This document shows positions 11,601-18,123 of a stretch of DNA of 41,235 nt, piece after piece. The stretch is from positions 1 through 41,235 of the IMG/VR virus record IMGVR_UViG_3300044974_000149; one strand, given 5' to 3'. This stretch comes from a virus. The position numbers were made by a program, and so were the translations under genes. Under the pieces are notes generated by a model that was not told the DNA's origin, did no database searches, and saw nothing but the letters and a program-made list of their open reading frames with translations. The first letter of the stretch is position 1; the number at the start of each line of letters is the position of its first letter.

Positions 11601-13621
11601 TTATACCGTTCTATCGTGTCAACGAAAACGGCTTGGCGCAGTTGGTGTTTAGCGATGAAGTGACTGTAACGATTGGCGACATTCGTCGTCAGCCGTACCT
11701 AAAAGAACTGGTGGGCGGTGAGACTCGCATCCTGCCAATCACCGAAACACTGCAACGCAATTCCTTGCTCATCATGGACAAGGCGCTGACAAACTTGGCT
11801 ACCAAGAATCTAGCGTATGCGTTCCAAAAGATTGGCGAAGGTAAGGGGCCTGTGGGCAAAGACGGCAAGCCAACCAACGCTATGCCTGTCCGTATTGGTA
11901 TGGGCCCTGCGTCCCCAGACGTTATTCGTTTTAACCAAGAGCCTGATCCCGACAAGCCAAACGACAAAGGTGAGCGCTGGCTACAAGTTAGGACTAGTGA
12001 CACCGTCATGGGTGGTATCCCTGCCGAGTTAATTGTGAGAAGCTTGGAAGGCGCCCATCTTACGTTGCCTGCGTTCTTAAAGGTTGGTGGCTACGCCGCC
12101 GACATCTTGCGCTCTGGCGTGACTCGGATGCCAATCTATATTGCGCGTCAGTTGGTTCGTGACCCAATGGCCGCAGCGTTTACGGGTGGTTTGGACTACA
12201 ACCCCCTGACAGCGGTGGTCAAAGCCGGTAGAGAATTTGTAGCTTCTAGCCGTGGACAGAGCGCAACTAACGAGGAGATGATTAAGAAGGGTCTGATCCA
12301 AAGCGGTATCTTTACTGGCGACCCAGACGACGTTGCTAAGATGGCTTTGCAGTTGGCAAGCGGTAAAGACCAGAGCGTTTTAGATAAAGTGTTTGCCGCA
12401 ACAGACCGGTACGCAATGCGTGCTGATGCTGCCACCCGTGCGTTGGTGTACGAGAACGCCCGTAAAAACGGATTGTCTGAAGTGGAAGCTGACTTGGCTG
12501 TACGCGAGTCAATGAACTTTTACAAGCGCGGTCTGTCACCTACTGTGCAGTACGCCAGCCGTTTGATTCCGTTCTTTAATGCACAGATTCAAGGCTTGAA
12601 CGTGCTGTACAAAGCAGCCCGTGGCCAGATGCCGTTTGAAGAGCAGATGCAGATTCAGCAGAAGTTCTTTAACAACGCGCTGCTGTTGGTGGCCACAGGT
12701 ATTGTCTACGCCATGGCTATGGACGACGATGAGTACTACAAGAACGCTAAGCCAAGGGATCGCTATACCAACTTCTTCGTGCCGTTGCCGGGCGTTGCCG
12801 AGCCGTTGAAGATACCAATTCCTTACGAGGCGGGCTGGTTCTTCTCCTTGGCTGTTGCCGCATCTGACGCTATGAAAGCTGAAGTTGATGGCGTCCAGCA
12901 GTTGCAAGCTCTGCGTGACATGTTCTTGCAGTCTGTTCCCGGCTACAGTTCCAGAGGCGTACCGCAGGTTTTTAAACCGGCGTACGAAGTTTTTAGTAAC
13001 AAACGCTTTTTTAACGACTCAGCTATTGAATCGGAACGTATGCTGAAGCTGTCACCACAACAGCGTTTTTCTGAATCTACGACCGAAGCGGCTAAGATGC
13101 TGAGCAAAGTGTTGCCCGGGTTTTCTCCTGTGCAGATCGAACACCTTGCCACAGGTTACTTTGGGCAGTTGCCGCTGATTGTTATGGGCGCGGCTGATGG
13201 CTTGTTCCGTAAGGAAACTCGTGGCGAACCTGTTGAGAAACGTGTCTCAGACCTGCCGTTCATTGGCAGTTCATTCCAAAAGAAATACGGGGGCGCTGAT
13301 TCTGATGTCATGTACCGCATGGCAGGCGAATCTATGCAAGCCAAGGCAACGTATGACGACATGCGCAAGAAAGGTCAGGGGCAAGCAGCCAAAGATTTCT
13401 TGGAAGACAACCGCGCTTTAGTTGCATCAGCAGCCCTAGCACGTAACTACCAGAACGTCATGGGCAAACTACGCGCTGATGCTGACCGCATCAATAACAT
13501 GCAGAACTTGACGGGGGCTGAGAAACGGGCAAGGTTGGATAAGATCGACGCGGCTCGTCAAGATGTGGCTGACAAGTTTGAGAAAGTTATGAAACGGATA
13601 CGGGACGGCGGTAAAACATAA
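2603..13621 (+). CDS. giant polyvalent (ejection-type) virion protein with zincin and LPD38-like domains
   Basis: 3672 residues in one unbroken frame. N-terminus (about 1-320) has Ala/Gly-rich hydrophobic helices that could insert in membrane. Residues about 320-1560 are mostly charged coiled coil. A metallopeptidase domain follows (about 1700-1900) with HEGTH at 1780-1784 and a later acidic SEFAAE segment that could supply the third zinc ligand. Residues about 1950-2770 hold a WCTG domain (W2319, then a strand-rich YYKNGNPSVAVRM segment) and a beta-solenoid-like repeat (about 2500-2620). The last 900 residues resemble large polyvalent protein domain 38 (LPD38): LVRDPMAAAF, a hydrophobic helix (about 3356-3374), DDDEYYKN and PIPYEAGWFF. 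Such proteins are thought to enter the cell with phage DNA. No Shine-Dalgarno sequence precedes the ATG. Start chosen because a terminator lies just upstream. Function inferred, not shown. Confidence 0.85.
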   Translation: MAKVLPLPDGSTVAIREGETPAQTWERAQRMYPEAFGGAAEEEKQKKRPGFFGSVGQGGEQLFSTQRTGLASLFDKDKAAEAGIERQKDIQQRYGEQPGFAEVTKAYEEKGLPSAIGEYIRQIPNALAQQAPQIAEAAAAARAAGIATKSPYGALAGAFGPSFAQQYGGFLEAQAQEQQAKGEPVDVNRLKAAAFAVPAAGLDVVTMLIPMGRSIAKAIFGPNIEKLLTRGATAEAEKLAATKLADEGFLKTLGKGTAKGVAFQVPGEVTQQFLQRAQAGQSLFDEEAFADYGQTAFEVSKLGILGGAGRYADKSAARTRIKAEDTEKTKQEKAAARLQATQEAEALATAEEIKKNSPQYALEVDSRLEAVKAQIKELDTASNVTVAEGDIAAEAAKKEAQKAKKDLRNSDETKALIKEWNTLKPRILEAREERRISSMTPEEFALEEAEKQKQISGKQRITPTEVGAEDPFATPPTDAARYAQDRIDLAKQQVPERVAMATEKDPKKQDLSVYIDYLMADTYMAGQLVRTRTPLPLLVAPRKDAEAQARAQKKAEETVYGALNLQLEEQRLQKAAQAAQPNQQRLGVLEEQEQATLEASRAADVQAAEDAALRERMTPEMQALQRMKRAPSPMTENLEMFGGKEAPPTSSAAFGQLQQRLQGIPLEEGTLPTAEEVVPAEEEKRVVTREPAKDFRLYPRSEKSGAPITPENLKGRINRALSVFDLSPEAEAFLRRAEQVIPQADMTLKQATSGATDQGTRQNVSESQGFLTLLDQQLSKIESGAEGVPRKGAGRPVTLQTFPPTKQTQAQVSTTTPTKEFKKDVDSITEAVPGQAASVSQTEMFAQRERLERTGKPGKLPGFVAQPEEDKRTQGVPGRAKVEKRGQDINEPVYRIDPVTGKRQLVSGTIRGKGVEAIPLSLQRELEPLIRLSETVRDEQAGQLALFGAADERSRVQKAERRGIEAGPSLDIGARPDVEAFQRFINSPYVRRLKQDMKQSEKDLTPVRAFLNKALPRLKQMLKDSKATTARMSKIKNWTKFLKENRELTAFQTNTENMVLQMNNLKLNVSDLNARIASYEQAKNDLIKESNRVGVRARGGAVEIKLFKELDDLLALYQEAKAELVQTKGALDLVRTQIKVLVGEQRLAELKATTDPLAKSNAAAQDEIKRLQEAVRTAQAEVGEAETKERQAAADKAQAVKGAKAGSVQQLETQISNERTRRWNVAMSGFGDRSEATYEKSAADPDTGAAFLRTYPTYDLYKAEKNVQVRALGAAEQDARERGLTADAASEVKYKNDLYNKPLISLVLELGNIDKQLSEAATKVTAARKKSGSYVGGEQNVQAFKGMGSAIRLQSRLSVRKETLENAINFMRARNVPLRKKLGAEPEARSASIEEQDAIDQYVDQVQELGKATDRLAALTIERDDAIKEGKTKTVERLNGRIDEVNTEINTGTADKARLAVALQGRVSAGARQTTSAPAKFRTGTDESKRNVGSVRQPLVESRTIKSPTVKQAVAEANAYAEKIRAGQKDLTTAQEAAIEVERQAEFQYILERREAELTTNLQESTDELARLKAIQERLSLQKKQVTRKDYRETVALPSEQELTNLDNEIKSFTKELAAVKRELTEQMRKMYRNDTSIVAEEVEAPEPKPRGRPRKITEEDVYGEDTRKTSAMEDVYNPREGEEYARGVESTSPDLTTAQVRALENNDLRAAFTNMANDPATSQVNRAVAQRLADMLDDTSVSIQSQVKDENGKAVLGSATSRRIKLSRDGGLSQEILLHEGTHAAVERVLQMDESNLTKQQIVAKRELQALYAAIKNDPKITSASAKGSISEFAAEVMSNQTLQRQLQGKKWRLSDAWAGFKSIIMRLLGVDRPETMFGAALQSIDALMIPSSMRTAGVERTVSRKLAQKDIAALDTGSNSMRQFADQFGPEIKQKDRTAEDADRIGRGMLDKMALFPNEYISGVDEDKLAKNTKVIMSDGKPFDENNPLHYVEADAQTYVNLAIKQGSNLGTILANETTAKRESDLRELVYDLLNTPEYTYVEQALVAKAASKYAVLSDKAGRLKLAEIGKDNTHHLAFVSSKDAAEVIRKLREGLPLKQAFLAGMQEMADRNAENNAKKDGWQKFDQHLLPERPEVRVRLMTPEDMTFSGMRFEMKRADNPNLFERNGRPVDRAELSAELQAIWEKEIFERGARRGPVRAGRVLARPVRFNDGREGFAAELRAIADRANRTEPTQADLFEEKVTQEPIRVLKLTYEQADLLEMENARLEIEGEPKLTTIDETAKFLDSYYTEIYANAKGIQKAAEELNAGAANTSWCTGSSVQTAKSQIEQGDFYIYYKNGNPSVAVRMNGKTDVGEVRGNTESQGLTNEQELIAKDFLSSKNFTGSESFIETLERKQALTSILKGEKAFDVPFLMKLGSYVDVSTGDADAYDIRRLLNFSAIDGENFVARPDPTDALVNAVGKKLGESTEAATKEGHFPGIRGYFAFNQFNYELRGDRFEVPADNVRTVDSILFLSGDSYLPNLESVNEVSVSGDAVVRLPKIRNVDLVRFSGEDKNKPMLVLADNAVINRIETGDSFETNPGRLNVTIKNATVVNKISVNADFTALDLFLPDAIYAPEMTPKARERAVADGNSMQFFGLMQELQKQYGIKNIKADADNNIVNTLRKATKEALGQSAVDYADGLDFGEFDTSEDRTAGNMYEWMASVREELEAKHASPKADIFKIAKKVNEAFNIETVAPEEKLIDSRSQLGTVDIPNRIADQPPVLEMIEPEETPRYARAAQYGEENALVDLAKDIMSKKKTWKEQAGTKPFLQAEMELVDMRAGLREALKAGAKEIGDDMLFTQAMSHIVMADQKMAMLNASLQKGPMELYTDEKGFKGVRSIDKNNALDVFKSVADIPMGDPEAKANIATTYMIAQRAMNKGVAKLDLGALGVTEEKLKAALAAADADPKLKAALEATRSAYNAYNEGQIKFLASTGAITKAEADRLLKEGDFIPFYRVNENGLAQLVFSDEVTVTIGDIRRQPYLKELVGGETRILPITETLQRNSLLIMDKALTNLATKNLAYAFQKIGEGKGPVGKDGKPTNAMPVRIGMGPASPDVIRFNQEPDPDKPNDKGERWLQVRTSDTVMGGIPAELIVRSLEGAHLTLPAFLKVGGYAADILRSGVTRMPIYIARQLVRDPMAAAFTGGLDYNPLTAVVKAGREFVASSRGQSATNEEMIKKGLIQSGIFTGDPDDVAKMALQLASGKDQSVLDKVFAATDRYAMRADAATRALVYENARKNGLSEVEADLAVRESMNFYKRGLSPTVQYASRLIPFFNAQIQGLNVLYKAARGQMPFEEQMQIQQKFFNNALLLVATGIVYAMAMDDDEYYKNAKPRDRYTNFFVPLPGVAEPLKIPIPYEAGWFFSLAVAASDAMKAEVDGVQQLQALRDMFLQSVPGYSSRGVPQVFKPAYEVFSNKRFFNDSAIESERMLKLSPQQRFSESTTEAAKMLSKVLPGFSPVQIEHLATGYFGQLPLIVMGAADGLFRKETRGEPVEKRVSDLPFIGSSFQKKYGGADSDVMYRMAGESMQAKATYDDMRKKGQGQAAKDFLEDNRALVASAALARNYQNVMGKLRADADRINNMQNLTGAEKRARLDKIDAARQDVADKFEKVMKRIRDGGKT

Positions 13622-13799
13622 CGCCTAGTTTGCCGTCAAGGATGCCCACGCTAGCGTGGGCATCTAGTATCCGCAAGGAGAAGGCTTTCTTTAAGCCCCA
13701 CTCTTTCATGGCTTCGGTGTCGAGGCAGGGTATAAAAAACCCCTGCCCCTTTTCAACTTTCTCCCACGGAAGGCGCAGTAAGGAGTACTTCATCGGCAT
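13587..13799 (-). CDS. small conserved phage protein (GQGFFIPCLDTE motif), overlaps both neighbours
   Basis: 70 residues from the ATG at 13799 (or 13793). The sequence contains KGQGFFIPCLDTEAMK and ends near LGVMFYRRP, a pattern I recall from small uncharacterised phage proteins. It overlaps the 3' end of the leftward primase-helicase by 47 nt and the convergent giant gene by 35 nt, so it would be the last gene of the leftward unit. The start has only a weak GAGA upstream. Two strong hairpins (13641-13664 and 13724-13747) are encoded inside it. No function can be assigned. The alternative is that this is a chance frame over a terminator region; the non-repetitive, well-mixed composition argues for a real gene. 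Confidence 0.6.
   Translation of the reverse strand: MPMKYSLLRLPWEKVEKGQGFFIPCLDTEAMKEWGLKKAFSLRILDAHASVGILDGKLGVMFYRRPVSVS
13641..13664. repeat. perfect 24-bp palindrome at the convergent junction
   Basis: GATGCCCACG, CTAG, then the exact complement of the first ten bases. It can form a 10-bp stem with a CTAG loop in RNA of either strand. It starts 20 nt after the giant gene stop. No U-run follows, so it may protect the mRNA 3' end rather than terminate. It also encodes DAHASVGI of the small leftward protein. Confidence 0.75.
13724..13751 (+). terminator. possible rightward terminator after the giant gene
   Basis: GGCAGGG (13724-13730) and CCCTGCC (13741-13747) form a 7-bp stem with an A-rich loop, followed by CCTTTTC. 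It is placed to end rightward transcription before the convergent primase gene. The same bases encode part of the small leftward protein, and the T-run is short, so this is only moderately supported. Confidence 0.45.
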
Positions 13800-16647
13800 C
13801 AATAATCTCGCGTCTGATTTTCATAACTGTGACCCGCATCTGTGGCCCCTTGGTCTTAGCCATCATATCTTTCTTAAGATACTCTACGTTGTACAGTTGT
13901 TCAAGCTGGCGCTTAAAGGATGAGTACCCGAAGCTCATGGTGGCGCAGTACGCCTTGAGCAGTTGCTCCTCGATGAAGTAATCGATGTGGTTGGGGATCG
14001 GCTCGTGCTCCACCCGACCGAACACCTTGTTGCGCGTGATGGTCAGATCGATATCCTTGCCGTTACCCAGTTCAGCCATGAGGCCACCCTTGCTAGGCTT
14101 AATCACTACGAAACTGCCGTAGTTGTCACGGGTGTATGAGTTCAGTACATCCACAGCGGTGCGCACACTGCTCTTCATACTGGCTCGCATGTAGTCCACA
14201 GCCTTCTTGTAGGAGTTCAGAACGTGGCGGTAGGGTATGTCCACCACGCCTAGCTCTTTAAACGCTTTGAGGGCGCATATAGAGCATCCAACCCCTGCCA
14301 TCCAGAAACGCTCATCGTTGGTCGCCTTGAACTCAGTGTACATACCGGCAACGGCTTCGCCCACCATCTTAGGGAACTGATCCACATTGTCGGCAAGGTA
14401 CTGAGACAGAGCGTAGCCAGCCACGGCGTAGTTAGCCTGTAAGGACTTGATGATCTCGATCTCGTGCGGCTCCCAAGACAACTCGTCCTCAAGCACGAAC
14501 TCAAGCAAGCGGCGCAGTTCACCCTCAGATGAATGGGTACGGCCACCAGTCAAGTAGTCCACGATGTGGGTGTTAGACGACATCAGGGCGTTGGTCATCC
14601 ATGTGGACAAGTTCAAGCGCTCTTTGTTGGAGCCAGACTCCATACGTTCCTTGCCCCGACCCTCGGTCATGTCCAGTAGGAACTCAGGCAACCACTCGAA
14701 GTCGTCTCGGTTCTTGGATGTGATCTCGTCAGTAATCAGCGGGTGGCTGTTGAGTAGTCCAAGGCGTTGTTGCATGGCCACAGGAGATGTGCTCTTGCCT
14801 GTGCGGTAGTGGGTGGGGTGTCCCCAGACCGAGGCTGCAGCCTCCAGAGCAAGCGTCTTACCCGTACCAGACTCGGTACTGGCACAGTGGTACGTCATGC
14901 CGTAGATGCCTGTGAAGCGCATGAAAGGTGCGCCAGCACCTGCAAGCAAAACAGCTAGGTGATCCCACATCTTCTTGGCAATCATCATCTCGATGAAGAT
15001 GCGCCACTGCTCCATAGTGCCACGCGGCTCGGTGTTCTTGGTGATGTTCTCCAAGCCCGGCATTGGGACTTTGACAGGGGGTTTACCCTTAGTAAATATA
15101 CGACCCGCAAACACATACGAGTTGTCAGGTTGCCAACCATAGCTGTCAGGAACTTTGATTGGTATTTTGTTAGTGCTAGATTCTTCCACGCATGCCCTCA
15201 CATATTCAAATAAGTTTTTGTCATTGTTGGCACCAAAAGCCGCCACTATGTTTTGGCTTGCCAGTGCTTTCACCGTTTCGTCTTTGCTGACCACCGCCTT
15301 CTGCGGCATGGTTACATTTAGTGCCCCTTCGGGTCTAAGCGCAATCATGTGTACAGTGTGGTCGTTGTTGCTGTTGAGGATGTCCACAACAAACAACTCG
15401 TAAGGCAACAGCATCACTTGCTTCTTGGACTTAACACCCTCGTCATCTTCTACTGTGCGCTCCATGAACACACCACCGTTCGTGCCGTAGGCGTAACCCC
15501 TTGGCGGTGTTGGGCGCATTACCTTGATGACTTCTTTCGCGGTAACTGTGCTGTCGCTTGGTAGCCTTACCTCAATCTCTTTCTCTTCCACCTCAACAGA
15601 CAACTCACGCCCCAAGATCAGGGGGTTGGTTATCTTGCCCCAGTGTGAGCACGATTGGCACACTCCGGGATTCTCTGAGTCCATCTTGACGCAGGGGTAT
15701 GGGCCCTTGATGCTTTGCAGCTTCTGGTTCATGCGCTCAGGCTCGTAGGGGTGCATCTGGCTTAACCAGACAGCCGCCTTGTTGCCGTCCTCACAAACCT
15801 TAGTCCATGACAGCAAGCCCCTCCAGATCGGCTCCATGCCGTCCTCGGTTGCATGCTCCACGTAGTGCGCTAACTGACCACAGCCACGGCCATTTTGCGT
15901 AGCCAGCCATATCGGTTTGAACTTGGTGATGCTGTTCTCGTACAGCTTAACTGTCGTAGCCGATGGCGTTGCCTTGGCTGGCCGTTGACCGGGCAAGTCA
16001 AGTGATGGCATAGCCACAGGCTCATAGACTGAGCCAGTCAGTTTCTCTCGGATAAGAGTTGCCAGCCCCTCGAAGCTAAACACATCGCCTTCAGTCAGTA
16101 TGCGTACAGGGCGCGGTGTTGCGTACTTCTTCTTGAAGTTGGTTGTATCCGGCACACGCAAGACTCGGGCGGCATCTGCCGTCACGGTCATGTCGATAGC
16201 CATGTTCTCCTGCTTGCACAGGCGTTTGAAGTTCTCGGCCACCGGCTTCCACGAGTCAATAGGAACGGCAGTAAGTAGCGGCCAGTAGCAGTGCAACCCA
16301 CCACCAGAGCCGACTACGTAGGGCGTACCCAAGGCATCGAGGCCAGTCTTTTCCAAGAACGCATTGAGCGCAAGGGCGGCATCTTTCTTCGATGCGTATC
16401 CATCCATGTCAATGAACAGGGACTTCACGAACCTTGCGTTGGTAGCTTGCCGATTGTCTTCCTTGCCAAAGGTAGCCAAGGCGAAGTAAACATCTAACTT
16501 GCTGTCATGCCAACCTTTAATTGGTGCTGTGGTCTGATCGAGCGCGTCAACAAACACATGCTCTTTCGTCCTAGTTAGTTCTGCTACGCAGTACCGACCA
16601 AATTCTGGCGGCGGCAGAACAACCGCTAAAAACTCAAGCGGAGTCAT
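13753..16647 (-). CDS. primase-helicase (AEP-like primase fused to DUF927-like ATPase)
   Basis: 964 residues. The N-terminal third looks like an archaeo-eukaryotic-type primase: FIDMDG (D80, D82), SGGGLHCYW (H119) and D152 followed by ARVLRVPDTTN (160-170), the usual acidic, S-x-H and basic motifs. A Cys/His group (C319, C330, C333, H335) may bind zinc. The C-terminal half carries a P-loop ESGTGKT (592-598) and Walker B PLITDE (636-641), as in DUF927 helicase-like ATPases. Expected to prime and unwind DNA at the phage fork, together with the polymerase and candidate SSB in the same leftward unit. The ATG at 16647 is followed by a plausible primase N-terminus. Family naming is by motif, so the exact ATPase class is less sure than the primase-helicase role. 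Confidence 0.85.
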   Translation of the reverse strand: MTPLEFLAVVLPPPEFGRYCVAELTRTKEHVFVDALDQTTAPIKGWHDSKLDVYFALATFGKEDNRQATNARFVKSLFIDMDGYASKKDAALALNAFLEKTGLDALGTPYVVGSGGGLHCYWPLLTAVPIDSWKPVAENFKRLCKQENMAIDMTVTADAARVLRVPDTTNFKKKYATPRPVRILTEGDVFSFEGLATLIREKLTGSVYEPVAMPSLDLPGQRPAKATPSATTVKLYENSITKFKPIWLATQNGRGCGQLAHYVEHATEDGMEPIWRGLLSWTKVCEDGNKAAVWLSQMHPYEPERMNQKLQSIKGPYPCVKMDSENPGVCQSCSHWGKITNPLILGRELSVEVEEKEIEVRLPSDSTVTAKEVIKVMRPTPPRGYAYGTNGGVFMERTVEDDEGVKSKKQVMLLPYELFVVDILNSNNDHTVHMIALRPEGALNVTMPQKAVVSKDETVKALASQNIVAAFGANNDKNLFEYVRACVEESSTNKIPIKVPDSYGWQPDNSYVFAGRIFTKGKPPVKVPMPGLENITKNTEPRGTMEQWRIFIEMMIAKKMWDHLAVLLAGAGAPFMRFTGIYGMTYHCASTESGTGKTLALEAAASVWGHPTHYRTGKSTSPVAMQQRLGLLNSHPLITDEITSKNRDDFEWLPEFLLDMTEGRGKERMESGSNKERLNLSTWMTNALMSSNTHIVDYLTGGRTHSSEGELRRLLEFVLEDELSWEPHEIEIIKSLQANYAVAGYALSQYLADNVDQFPKMVGEAVAGMYTEFKATNDERFWMAGVGCSICALKAFKELGVVDIPYRHVLNSYKKAVDYMRASMKSSVRTAVDVLNSYTRDNYGSFVVIKPSKGGLMAELGNGKDIDLTITRNKVFGRVEHEPIPNHIDYFIEEQLLKAYCATMSFGYSSFKRQLEQLYNVEYLKKDMMAKTKGPQMRVTVMKIRREIIDADEVLLTAPSVGES

Positions 16648-16661
16648 TTAAGTCCTTGCGG

Positions 16662-16844
16662 TCAGAAGAGTTCGAGTTGGCGTGCGTCTTTAGTTTCGGC
16701 TCCGTCAGGGGGCGCCATCACAGTTAAGCGTCTAAGAACTTCTAGTTGCCACTCTTTGGGCATGCCTGCGTCCAACTCCATGAGTTCTGCGCTAAAGCGG
16801 ATTAGCTCTTGCGTGGTGAGGGATCGAGGTTGTATTCCGTACAT
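16662..16844 (-). CDS. small protein with C-terminal sliding-clamp-binding motif
   Basis: 60 residues from the ATG at 16844, preceded by GGAG. An upstream in-frame ATG (16856) would place that GGAG inside the coding sequence, so the later start is preferred. The protein ends exactly in RQLELF. QLxLF at a C-terminus is the classic beta-clamp-binding peptide, as in E. coli DNA polymerase II. The rest is a helical LTTQELIRFSAELMELD segment with no recognised domain. It overlaps the HTH gene by 43 nt and sits just before the primase-helicase, so a role at the replication fork, or in hijacking the host clamp, is likely. The clamp interaction is inferred from the motif alone. Confidence 0.7.
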   Translation of the reverse strand: MYGIQPRSLTTQELIRFSAELMELDAGMPKEWQLEVLRRLTVMAPPDGAETKDARQLELF

Positions 16845-17095
16845 ATTTTTCTCCATGCCTCGTCTGCTGAGTGAGAGGTCTTCATTATGTGAGTTAAGAA
16901 TTCGACGCGGTCACGATAGGCCACAAACACTTCCGTGCCTGTAAACCAGTTGTAAACAGTTTGTCGGGAGACGCCGAGAGCATAGGCAATCTTTGTGACC
17001 GGAAAGTCATGGTGGATCGCCCAACGCCCAAGCTGGTTGCCCAGAGACTTGGGAGTCTTTGCTACTTCGTCAATGATTTTTTGTGAATAGGCCAT
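16802..17095 (-). CDS. helix-turn-helix DNA-binding protein
   Basis: 97 residues. The segment PVTKIAYALGVSRQTVYNWFTG (about 32-53) is a clear HTH of the Cro/XRE or resolvase-like kind, with the recognition helix SRQTVYNWF. The rest is helical and charged. It lies downstream of a terminator following the SSB-like gene and overlaps the clamp-binding small gene. It may be a transcriptional regulator, and is the only obvious candidate here to bind the repeated TGTC-N8-GACA sites, but nothing in the sequence proves that. An alternative role is a replication-accessory DNA-binding protein. Confidence 0.7.
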   Translation of the reverse strand: MAYSQKIIDEVAKTPKSLGNQLGRWAIHHDFPVTKIAYALGVSRQTVYNWFTGTEVFVAYRDRVEFLTHIMKTSHSADEAWRKICTEYNLDPSPRKS

Positions 17096-17097
17096 GT

Positions 17098-17122
17098 TTT
17101 TTAAAGGGGGCCGAAGCCCCCT
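17098..17122 (-). terminator. rho-independent terminator with UUCG loop
   Basis: On the minus strand AGGGGGC-TTCG-GCCCCCT is followed by TTAAAAAA; the stem is 7 bp and the loop is the very stable UUCG tetraloop. It lies right after the SSB-like gene stop and just before the HTH gene start, so it should reduce expression of the HTH, clamp-binding and primase genes relative to the SSB. Confidence 0.75.
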
Positions 17123-17128
17123 GTGTGC

Positions 17129-18112
17129 TTACTCATCGTCCCAATCAGCAACGATGTCGGCCAGCTTGTTCTTCTTAGCTGGGGCGGCTTCCACTTTGGC
17201 GGGAGCTTTACGGACTTCTGGCTCCTCTTCAGCCTCCACCTCAACAGCCTTGGTTTTCTTGGGCTTGGCGGCTTTGACTTCAGCCATAGCTTCGGCCTCG
17301 TCTTCGTCCAGCATCTCACCCATAGGCTTAGCCGCAGGGCGCTTGCCTTCAATAGCCAATGGAGCAGGGGCAGTAACGCCATCCACAGCGGCAGGGGTTG
17401 AAGACACAGCCTTCTCAGCATCCTTGGATGTGCTTTGTGTCTGCACAATCTCGTACTCGTCATCAGTCAACCAACGCACAGGGGCGAAGATCAGCTTGGG
17501 TGACTCAGCCTTGGTGTCAAACTTCATACGGGTCACGATGGAGTCCAAGTTAACAGGAGGGGTCTGAGCCGCCATAGCACGGGCGTAGGCTTGCAAGGGG
17601 CGCTTGTCGCCTTCTTCTTTGCCGAAGATGGATGTGGCTGGCAGGGTTACCTGCAATACATCGCCTTCAGGGTTGTTAGCCAAGACCACAGCCAAGCGCT
17701 GTTGATAACGGCAAGCGCGGCTGTTGCCGTTGCCTGACCCAGCGATATTCTGTGGGCAAGCGGCACAGCTAGAAGCCTGCGGGTTCCTCACGCCTGCATC
17801 AGGCTTGTCACCATCACCAGAGGTGCAGTCAGGGGGTGCAGCCGCCGCGTCCTTGTCGTAGGAGCCTGCGTAGAAGATACGGCTGACCTTGGGGGCAGCT
17901 TTGACCACGATCACATCCAAGAAGCGCTCATCGATAGCCGCTACTTCTTTACCGCCAGCAAGCAAGCGGAACACGCCACCCTTGATAGAGACGCGCTTCA
18001 TGCCGCCACCAGTGGGTACACCACCAGCCAAGGCCAAAGTAGTTGCTGAGAGAGCCGCGTTCTTAGCGAAGGCTGGCACGTTTGAAGGGTTGAACATTGC
18101 AATATTGCTCAT
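17129..18112 (-). CDS. candidate single-stranded DNA-binding protein with zinc motif and acidic tail
   Basis: 327 residues. The N-terminal two thirds is a mixed globular domain with a Cys group (CTSGDG near 96, SSCAACPQN near 115 and SRACRYQQR near 132) that could bind zinc. Then comes a long Ala/Pro/Lys/Glu-rich linker (about 245-310) and a very acidic end, DIVADWDDE. A flexible linker and acidic tip are the hallmark of phage and bacterial SSBs, which use the tip to recruit polymerase and primase. Its place between a Gam-like coiled-coil gene and the HTH and primase genes fits. No sequence family is recognised with certainty; the SSB call is inference from architecture and context. Confidence 0.6.
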   Translation of the reverse strand: MSNIAMFNPSNVPAFAKNAALSATTLALAGGVPTGGGMKRVSIKGGVFRLLAGGKEVAAIDERFLDVIVVKAAPKVSRIFYAGSYDKDAAAAPPDCTSGDGDKPDAGVRNPQASSCAACPQNIAGSGNGNSRACRYQQRLAVVLANNPEGDVLQVTLPATSIFGKEEGDKRPLQAYARAMAAQTPPVNLDSIVTRMKFDTKAESPKLIFAPVRWLTDDEYEIVQTQSTSKDAEKAVSSTPAAVDGVTAPAPLAIEGKRPAAKPMGEMLDEDEAEAMAEVKAAKPKKTKAVEVEAEEEPEVRKAPAKVEAAPAKKNKLADIVADWDDE

Positions 18113-18123
18113 TTGATTTCCAT

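Noticed and set aside
17101-17463. 120-codon frame inside the SSB-like gene
   Set aside because: Overlaps the SSB-like frame fully and reflects its Ala/Pro-rich codons; no ribosome binding site of its own.
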